Below are positions 57,665-64,000 of a stretch of DNA of 64,000 nt, in pieces. This stretch comes from Marinobacter vinifirmus (GTDB lineage: Bacteria > Pseudomonadota > Gammaproteobacteria > Pseudomonadales > Oleiphilaceae). The stretch lies in assembly GCF_002258215.1 (NCBI RefSeq), contig NZ_NEFY01000014.1:1-64000 (forward strand), written 5' to 3'. A program made the translations under genes and the position numbers. A model generated the notes under the pieces. The model was given only the letters and a program-made list of their open reading frames with translations. It made no database searches and was not told the DNA's origin. Every line of letters starts with the position of its first letter. The stretch's first letter is position 1.

Positions 57665-58134
57665 AGGTCCACTCGTTATTCGATTACTGCCTGGTGACAT
57701 GATGCCACCCCGAATGCGGATTTTCTTCTGTCTGGTTCAAATCTCTTGCACCATTATTGGCCAACCGGGGCCCTGTGTCTAAGAAAATGGTGGCAATTAA
57801 GCCACAGCGCCTATTGACAGTGAGTTTCCCGCTGTCAGAATTGCAGATTGCCTGAAGACTGGGGTCAATACGGCAGGCAATCCCGAGCGAGTATCCCCCG
57901 TTAATCACCACACTGCGTTCGCCACCCGCTGGCGGGCACTGGTTGTTGCTTACGTGCAACCCGTTGATTGGTCGTTCTCCGCAACCCTCAGGAGGGCGGC
58001 TGGCCAGGAGACAACCTCTTAAAAATGGTGTGGAGGAGTACGCCGGTTCCGCTTTCACAAGAAGCAGGGAAACCGAGAATCCAGGCAACCGGGGCGTAAC
58101 CCGGCTCATTCACTCGTAGAAGAGGGTAGAAATC
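57665..58134. other. Gene-free region upstream of ilvI
   Basis: About 470 bases between the divergent DUF4124 gene and ilvI. It holds the candidate promoter/operator at 57814-57842 and then a ~290-nt leader. In the leader I see short hairpins (for example GTTGC..GCAAC near 57945-57965) but no terminator with a T run and no leader peptide with runs of Ile, Val or Leu codons. The mechanism of ilv regulation is therefore not evident. Confidence 0.6.
57814..57842 (+). promoter_or_regulatory. Candidate ilvI promoter overlapping an inverted repeat
   Basis: A perfect -35 TTGACA (57814-57819) and a -10-like CAGAAT (57836-57841) are 16 bases apart. The inverted repeat TGACAG (57815-57820) with CTGTCA (57832-57837) covers the spacer and would suit a dimeric regulator. 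Transcription would begin near 57848. Confidence 0.5.
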
Positions 58135-59853
58135 GTGGAGTTATTGTCTGGCGCCGATATGCTGATCCGCTCCCTGCAGGATGAAGGGATCGAATACATA
58201 TACGGCTATCCGGGTGGTGCAGCCCTTCATATTTATGATGCGCTGTTCAGGCAGGACAAAGTCAAGCATATTCTGGTACGGCACGAACAGGCGGCGGTCC
58301 ACATGGCCGACGGCTACGCCCGTGCAACCGGAAAACCAGGTACCGTACTGGTGACCTCGGGTCCTGGAGCCACCAACACTATTACCGGCATTGCCACCGC
58401 ATTCATGGATTCCATCCCCATGGTGGTTCTGTGCGGCCAGGTTGCATCTACACTGATTGGTGAAGATGCCTTTCAGGAAACCGACATGATCGGTGTTTCC
58501 CGCCCGGTGGTTAAGCACAACCTCAGTGTGCGCCATCCGGAAGAAATTCCTGAAGTGATCCGCAAGGCTTACTACATTGCCTCTACCGGCCGGCCTGGCC
58601 CGGTTGTGGTGGATATCCCCAAGGATATGACCACCCCGAACGAGCGCTATGAGTATGCCTATCCGAAGAAGGTCAAGCTGCGCTCCTATAACCCGGCAGT
58701 CCGTGGCCATGCCGGCCAGATCAAGAAAGCCGTAGACATGCTGATGGCGGCCAAGCGCCCGATCATCTATGCCGGCGGCGGTGTGATCCTGGGCAAGGCC
58801 TCCAGCCAGCTGACCGAGCTGACCCAGACCCTGGGCTTTCCCATCACCAACACCCTGATGGGCATCGGCTGCTATCCGGCGACCGACAAGCAGCATTTGG
58901 GCTGGCTGGGTATGCACGGCACCTATGAAGCCAACATGGCGATGCACCATTCAGACCTGATTCTCTGTGTGGGCGCGCGCTTTGATGACCGCGTAACCAA
59001 CGCCACCGAGAAGTTCTGCCCGGGTGCGCGCATTATTCATATCGATATCGACCCGGCATCTATCTCCAAGACCGTAGATGCAGACGTGCCCATTGTTGGC
59101 CCGGTGGATGCGGTACTGAAAGAAATGCTGTCGCTGGTCAAAGAGTCGAAGGACAAGCCGGATGCCGAAGCGCTGGGGTCCTGGTGGAAGCAGATCGAAG
59201 AGTGGCGTGCGTTCCACGGTATGCGTTACGAAACCAGCCCGGATGTGATCAAGCCGCAGGAAGTGGTCGAGATGCTCTGGAAGCTCACCAACGGTGATGC
59301 CTTTGTAACCACCGATGTGGGCCAGCACCAGATGTTTGCTGCCCAGTACTACAAGTTCGACAAGCCCAACCGCTGGATCAACTCCGGTGGCCTCGGCACC
59401 ATGGGCTTCGGCCTGCCGGCCGCCATGGGTATCAAACTGACCCATCCGGAAGATGAAGTGCTGTGCTTCACCGGTGAAGGCAGTATCCAGATGAACATCC
59501 AGGAGCTGTCCACCTGCAAACAGTACGATCTGCCGGTGAAGATCATCAACCTGAACAACCAGGCCCTGGGCATGGTCAAGCAGTGGCAGGACATGAACTA
59601 CGAGTCCCGTCATTCCCAGTCTTACATGGAGTCTCTGCCGGACTTCATCAAGCTGGCGGAAGCCTATGGCCATGTTGGCGTGCGCATTGATCGCAAGGAA
59701 GACCTGGAGCCCAAGCTCAAGGAAGTCCTGGCGATGAAAGACAAGCTGGTATTTGTGGATATTTACGTGGACCGCTTCGAGCATGTGTACCCGATGCAGG
59801 TTGCCCGTGGTTCCATGAAAGATATGTGGCTCAGCAAAACGGAGAGGGTGTGA
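58135..59853 (+). CDS. ilvI: Acetolactate synthase large subunit (biosynthetic, type III-like)
   Basis: A 572-residue thiamine diphosphate enzyme that makes acetolactate or acetohydroxybutyrate, the first common step of valine, leucine and isoleucine synthesis. It has the N-terminal [14 protein letters not shown], the catalytic Glu region [19 protein letters not shown], and the FAD segment. The cofactor-binding motif reads [19 protein letters not shown], with Glu in place of the usual Asp of GDG, a variant I also recall from Pseudomonas enzymes. The GTG start at 58135 follows AGAGGGT. It is followed after 2 bases by the regulatory subunit. Confidence 0.96.
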   Translation: MELLSGADMLIRSLQDEGIEYIYGYPGGAALHIYDALFRQDKVKHILVRHEQAAVHMADGYARATGKPGTVLVTSGPGATNTITGIATAFMDSIPMVVLCGQVASTLIGEDAFQETDMIGVSRPVVKHNLSVRHPEEIPEVIRKAYYIASTGRPGPVVVDIPKDMTTPNERYEYAYPKKVKLRSYNPAVRGHAGQIKKAVDMLMAAKRPIIYAGGGVILGKASSQLTELTQTLGFPITNTLMGIGCYPATDKQHLGWLGMHGTYEANMAMHHSDLILCVGARFDDRVTNATEKFCPGARIIHIDIDPASISKTVDADVPIVGPVDAVLKEMLSLVKESKDKPDAEALGSWWKQIEEWRAFHGMRYETSPDVIKPQEVVEMLWKLTNGDAFVTTDVGQHQMFAAQYYKFDKPNRWINSGGLGTMGFGLPAAMGIKLTHPEDEVLCFTGEGSIQMNIQELSTCKQYDLPVKIINLNNQALGMVKQWQDMNYESRHSQSYMESLPDFIKLAEAYGHVGVRIDRKEDLEPKLKEVLAMKDKLVFVDIYVDRFEHVYPMQVARGSMKDMWLSKTERV

Positions 59854-59855
59854 TC

Positions 59856-60347
59856 ATGCGTCGAATCATTTCTGTTTTGCTTGAAAACGAGCCTGGCGCA
59901 CTGTCCCGCGTGGTTGGGCTGTTTTCCCAGCGCAACTACAACATCGAAACGCTGACCGTGGCGCCGACCGAAGACGAGACCCTGTCTCGCCTGACCGTCA
60001 CCACCAGCGGTTCCGACAAGGTTATCGAGCAGATCACCAAGCAGCTGAACAAGCTGATTGAAGTGGTCAAGCTGGTAGACCTGACTGAAGGTGCCCACAT
60101 CGAGCGTGAGCTGATGCTGGTCAAGCTGAAGGCAACCGGTTCCCAGCGTGCGGAAATCAAGCGCACCGTGGATATCTTCCGGGGCCAGATTGTCGACGTA
60201 ACCAGTTCGGTTTATACCGTTCAGCTGGCCGGCGACAGCAGCAAGCTTGATGGCTTTATCCAGGCTGTAGGCACGTCTGGCGTGCTGGAAGTGGTGCGTA
60301 CCGGTGTATCCGGCATCGCCCGTGGCGAAAAGGTTCTCAGCCTGTAA
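59856..60347 (+). CDS. ilvH: Acetolactate synthase small (regulatory) subunit
   Basis: A 163-residue subunit with an N-terminal ACT domain (RRIISVLLENEPGALSRVVGLFSQRNYNIETLTVAPTED, residues 2-40) that binds valine and mediates feedback inhibition. The C-terminal domain (IERELMLVKLKATG.. VGTSGVLEVVRTG) completes it. The ATG at 59856 follows GAGAGGGTG and the ilvI stop; longer in-frame starts overlap ilvI. Length matches IlvH of the type III isozyme. It is followed by ilvC 64 bases later. Confidence 0.97.
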   Translation: MRRIISVLLENEPGALSRVVGLFSQRNYNIETLTVAPTEDETLSRLTVTTSGSDKVIEQITKQLNKLIEVVKLVDLTEGAHIERELMLVKLKATGSQRAEIKRTVDIFRGQIVDVTSSVYTVQLAGDSSKLDGFIQAVGTSGVLEVVRTGVSGIARGEKVLSL

Positions 60348-60399
60348 GGGCTGCCCGAAAAATTTGAACACTATGGCCCTTAAGGGCTGTTACTGATAA

Positions 60400-61428
<1,029 letters not shown>

Positions 61429-61455
61429 TCCGGAATTTCCGGTACGGTTTGAAAG

Positions 61456-61479
61456 CGCGGCCCTAGTGGCCGCGTTTTT
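61456..61479 (+). terminator. Terminator after ilvC
   Basis: CGCGGCC (61456-61462) pairs with GGCCGCG (61468-61474), followed by five T. A -10-like TATACT at 61484-61489 directly after it may belong to pssA. Confidence 0.88.
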
Positions 61480-61518
61480 CGTATATACTCCGCCCAAATG
61501 CTTTCCGGAGTTTATGGA

Positions 61519-62331
61519 ATGACTGAAGAGAATAAATCTGTCGACAAGCCTGAACCGAACAAGGCTGCAGAGCTGGACCTTGAAAGTGGCGAGGTTGTCG
61601 AGGAAGAGTTGGTTGAGGGGGCAAAGGTGCGCCGCAAGGGTATCTACCTGTTGCCCAATGCCCTGACCACCGCATCCCTGTTTTCCGGGTTCTATGCCAT
61701 TGTCTCTGCCGCCAACGGCGTGTTCGATAACGCCGCCATCGCTATTTTCGTGTCGATGGTTCTGGATGGCCTGGACGGCAGGGTGGCCAGGATGACCAAC
61801 ACCCAGAGCAAGTTCGGTGAAGAGTATGACAGCCTGGCCGATATGGTGGCCTTCGGCGTGGCTCCGGGCATGGTGGCCTTCTTCTGGGCCCTGAACGGGC
61901 TGGATAAAGTGGGCTGGGCCATCACGTTCATCTACGTGGCCGGCGCGGCATTGCGGCTGGCTCGCTTCAACACCCAGATTGGCTCTGTTGATAAAAAGTT
62001 CTTTGTGGGTTTGCCGAGCCCGGCTGCAGCCGCTTGTGTGGCAGGCCTGGTCTGGTGCTTCCATCAGTTTGAACCGTCCGCCTGGCTGACCTTGCTGTCT
62101 ATTGTGGTCGTCGGCGGTGCCGGGGTGCTGATGGTGAGCAACGTTCTTTACCGCAGCTTCAAAGACCTGGATTTGCGGGGCCGGGTGCCTTTCGCCGCTA
62201 TCTTGCTGGTGGTTTTGATACTGGTAGTGATCGCTGTAGACCCGGCCACCGTATTGTTCACTGCGTTCCTGATCTATGCGTTGTCGGGTCCGGTCCGCGC
62301 CTTGTTCCGCAAAAAGCCAAAGCGCGCCTGA
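61519..62331 (+). CDS. pssA: CDP-diacylglycerol--serine O-phosphatidyltransferase
   Basis: Makes phosphatidylserine from CDP-diacylglycerol and serine at the inner membrane, the precursor of phosphatidylethanolamine. The 270-residue protein is of the integral type II, with about eight hydrophobic segments and the CDP-alcohol phosphatidyltransferase motif DGLDGRVARMTNTQSKFGEEYDSLAD, seen as DG..AR..G...D...D. The N-terminal ~40 residues are acidic and cytosolic. GGAG eight bases before the ATG at 61519 supports that start over the in-frame one at 61498. The ilvC-pssA linkage is common in pseudomonads. Confidence 0.95.
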   Translation: MTEENKSVDKPEPNKAAELDLESGEVVEEELVEGAKVRRKGIYLLPNALTTASLFSGFYAIVSAANGVFDNAAIAIFVSMVLDGLDGRVARMTNTQSKFGEEYDSLADMVAFGVAPGMVAFFWALNGLDKVGWAITFIYVAGAALRLARFNTQIGSVDKKFFVGLPSPAAAACVAGLVWCFHQFEPSAWLTLLSIVVVGGAGVLMVSNVLYRSFKDLDLRGRVPFAAILLVVLILVVIAVDPATVLFTAFLIYALSGPVRALFRKKPKRA

Positions 62332-62342
62332 CGACAACTGCC

Positions 62343-62368
62343 TCCCGCCCGGATCCGCCCGGGCGGGA
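62343..62368 (+). terminator. Hairpin after pssA, possible terminator
   Basis: TCCCGCCCG (62343-62351) pairs with CGGGCGGGA (62360-62368), followed by ATTTCTCC. The stem is strong but the T tract is short. Confidence 0.55.
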
Positions 62369-62421
62369 ATTTCTCCGGGAATGTTCGGTCTATCTGTTAA
62401 CCGCGAACTCTGGAGCCTCCG

Positions 62422-63393
62422 ATGTTTATCAAGCAACGCCCTTCCTGGTCTGTCCCCGAATCTGAAGTAACCCCGGAATCCGTTTACCTCAACCGGCGCA
62501 AGTTCATGACCGGTGCCATTGCTTCAGCCGCTGCGCTGTCGATTCCGGGACTGGTTCGGGCGGAAGATACCCGGCCGGGAACGGTTTTGGACTACAAGGC
62601 TGCGCCGCAATTCTCCACCGACGAGAAACCGGCCCCGTATGATGCCATCACCACCTACAACAATTTCTACGAATTCGGCACCGGTAAGCAGGACCCATCC
62701 CGCTACGCTTCGGAAATGTCTGTGGATCCCTGGTCCGTTGAAGTAGAAGGGGAGTGTGCGAATCCCGGCAAGTACGCGCTGGAGGGTTTGCTGAAGCCTC
62801 ACCAGTACCAGGAGCGGATCTACCGGTTGCGGTGTGTTGAGGCCTGGTCAATGGTGATCCCGTGGGTGGGTGTACCGCTGGCGGAGGTGATCAAACGCCT
62901 GGAGCCGAACTCGGATGCGAAATTCGTCTACTTCGAAACACTGAATGCCCCGGAGCAGATGCGCGGGCAGCGATCCCTGTTCAGTACCATCGACTGGCCC
63001 TACCGGGAAGGTCTGCGTATGGATGAGGCGATGAACGAGCTGTCGTTTCTGGCGGTAGGTCTGTATGGAAAGACCTTGCCCAACCAGAACGGTGCGCCGA
63101 TCCGCCTGGTGGTGCCCTGGAAATACGGTTTCAAGAGTATCAAGTCGATTGTGCGTATCCGGTTTATGAAAGAGCAGCCGAAATCCAGCTGGGAAATGAT
63201 TGCGCCAAGCGAATACGGTTTCTATGCCAACGTGAACCCGGAAGTGGACCACCCGCGCTGGAGCCAGAAGATGGAGCGCCGTTTGCCTTCGGGCGTGTTC
63301 CGGCCGAACTGGATCGAGACGGAAAAGTTTAATGGCTACGGCGAGCAGGTGGCCGGCCTTTACAAGGGCATGGACCTGTCCAGGTATTACTGA
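62422..63393 (+). CDS. msrP: Protein-methionine-sulfoxide reductase catalytic subunit MsrP
   Basis: A periplasmic molybdopterin enzyme that repairs oxidised methionines in exported proteins. The 323-residue precursor has a Tat signal (twin arginines R25-R26 in NRRKFM, hydrophobic stretch, cleavage near LVRA). The molybdenum-ligand cysteine is C138 in [11 protein letters not shown], and [12 protein letters not shown] lies near the C-terminus. It overlaps msrQ by one base (TGATG), the standard msrPQ operon. Export should be in folded form with its cofactor. Confidence 0.96.
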   Translation: MFIKQRPSWSVPESEVTPESVYLNRRKFMTGAIASAAALSIPGLVRAEDTRPGTVLDYKAAPQFSTDEKPAPYDAITTYNNFYEFGTGKQDPSRYASEMSVDPWSVEVEGECANPGKYALEGLLKPHQYQERIYRLRCVEAWSMVIPWVGVPLAEVIKRLEPNSDAKFVYFETLNAPEQMRGQRSLFSTIDWPYREGLRMDEAMNELSFLAVGLYGKTLPNQNGAPIRLVVPWKYGFKSIKSIVRIRFMKEQPKSSWEMIAPSEYGFYANVNPEVDHPRWSQKMERRLPSGVFRPNWIETEKFNGYGEQVAGLYKGMDLSRYY

Positions 63394-64000
63394 TGGCGTC
63401 TGCTGTAACAAACAAGTGGCGCGGTATTGCCGGAAAGTGCCTGGTGTTTGGTTTGGCCCTGCTGCCGCTGGGCTTCCTGGTGGCGGACATTATCAATGCC
63501 AATCTGGGGCCGGACCCCGGGCAGGTGATTACGGAAGCGCTTGGCATTGCGGCATTCCAGCTGCTTCTGGTTACGCTCGCTATTACCCCGTTAAAGAAAG
63601 TAACCGGCTGGTCGGGCTGGTTGCGTTACCGGCGGATGCTAGGGTTGTTTGCCTTTTTCTATGCCGCGTTGCATCTGCTGGCCTTCCTGCAGCTGATTCT
63701 GGGCTGGATGGATCTTTGGGCGACCTTTACCAAGCGCCCTTACATTATTGCCGGTGCTGCCGCATTTCTGGCGATGGTGCCCCTGGCGATTACATCTACC
63801 CGGAGAATGATGAAGCGTACCGGGCGGTGGTGGAAGCCGTTGCACCGTTTGATTTATCCGGCTGCGATACTCGCGTGGGTGCACTTCCTCTGGCAGGCAA
63901 GAAGTGACATTACCGAAATGGTGGTTTACGCGGTAATTCTGGCGGGATTGTTGGTGGTGCGGGCCAGGTGGTTTGGTGTTTCGTCTCTGGTGCCACTAAA
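63393..64000 (+). CDS. msrQ: Haem-binding membrane subunit MsrQ (partial, runs off the window)
   Basis: The first 202 codons of the membrane b-type cytochrome that passes quinol electrons to MsrP. Several transmembrane segments are visible (LVFGLALLPLGFLVADII, ALGIAAFQLLLVTLAITPL, LGLFAFFYAALHLLAF). Likely haem ligands are the histidines in AALHLLAF, KPLHRLIYP and WVHFLW. The ATG at 63393 overlaps the msrP stop. No stop codon occurs before base 64000. Full-length homologs are about 200-215 residues, so only a short C-terminal piece is missing. Confidence 0.93.
   Translation, partial: MASAVTNKWRGIAGKCLVFGLALLPLGFLVADIINANLGPDPGQVITEALGIAAFQLLLVTLAITPLKKVTGWSGWLRYRRMLGLFAFFYAALHLLAFLQLILGWMDLWATFTKRPYIIAGAAAFLAMVPLAITSTRRMMKRTGRWWKPLHRLIYPAAILAWVHFLWQARSDITEMVVYAVILAGLLVVRARWFGVSSLVPL

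Noticed and set aside
57699..57782. Possible leader peptide before ilvI containing Ile, Leu and Val codons
   Set aside because: It lies upstream of the best promoter candidate, has no run of regulatory codons, and no terminator/antiterminator pair follows.
58026..58101. Short frame starting ATGGTGTGG in the ilvI leader
   Set aside because: Few branched-chain codons, no ribosome-binding site and no attenuator hairpin downstream.

Overview
The window looks like chromosome of a Marinobacter-type marine gammaproteobacterium. This is inferred from three things: the gene order (pilQ-aroK-aroB-gltBD-hemE; nrdR-ribD-ribB-ribH-nusB-thiL-pgpA; murJ-ribF-ileS-lspA-fkpB-ispH next to a type IV minor-pilin operon and pilSR), the GC-rich third codon positions, and a wax ester synthase/DGAT-type acyltransferase. 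Nearly everything is conserved core genome. No CRISPR array, prophage, tRNA, rRNA or recognisable defence island was seen.

Layout. 1-1384 is a complete IS256-family element whose right end sits directly inside pilQ, leaving only the last 119 codons of the secretin gene (1385-1744). Then come aroK and aroB (shikimate pathway), a regulatory gap with two NtrC-type palindromes, gltB-gltD (glutamate synthase), hemE, a PilZ c-di-GMP receptor, and ettA-radA on the minus strand. glyA, nrdR and a riboflavin/nusB/thiL/pgpA operon follow (15.3-21.9 kb); the usual riboflavin synthase gene is absent from that operon and the GTP cyclohydrolase half of its RibBA-like protein is degenerate. 21.9-26.6 kb is more accessory: a DUF6316-like small protein, a lipoprotein, the wax ester synthase/DGAT, a YhaJ-like LysR regulator and a glutathionyl-hydroquinone reductase. 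26.7-31.4 kb holds ispB, rplU-rpmA, obgE, proB and rpsT; 31.6-39.1 kb holds murJ, ribF, ileS, lspA, fkpB and ispH.

39.2-50.0 kb is a type IV pilus block: fimU-pilV-pilW-pilX-pilY1-pilE on the plus strand, then fimT, pilR and pilS on the minus strand. With pilQ cut by the IS, the strain encodes these minor pilins, the PilY1 adhesin and the two-component regulator but probably lacks a working outer-membrane secretin, unless an intact copy exists elsewhere. The rest is nadE, bamD (minus), rluD-pgeF, clpB with a heat-shock promoter, a DUF4124 protein, ilvI-ilvH-ilvC (branched-chain amino acids), pssA, and msrP with the start of msrQ, which runs off the window.

The most unusual content is non-coding. 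Three ~103-114 bp elements (10975, 11641, 26626) have perfect but mutually different 23-30 bp outer arms around a conserved 54-57 nt core that can form two small hairpins with similar purine-rich loops. A second family is built on a CCACGGA/CCACGAA motif: a nested four-copy inverted repeat at 14852-15050 and a minimal copy in the 5' leader of the hydroquinone reductase gene (25569-25606). All functional statements rest on reading the sequence and on general knowledge of these families; no database search was possible.
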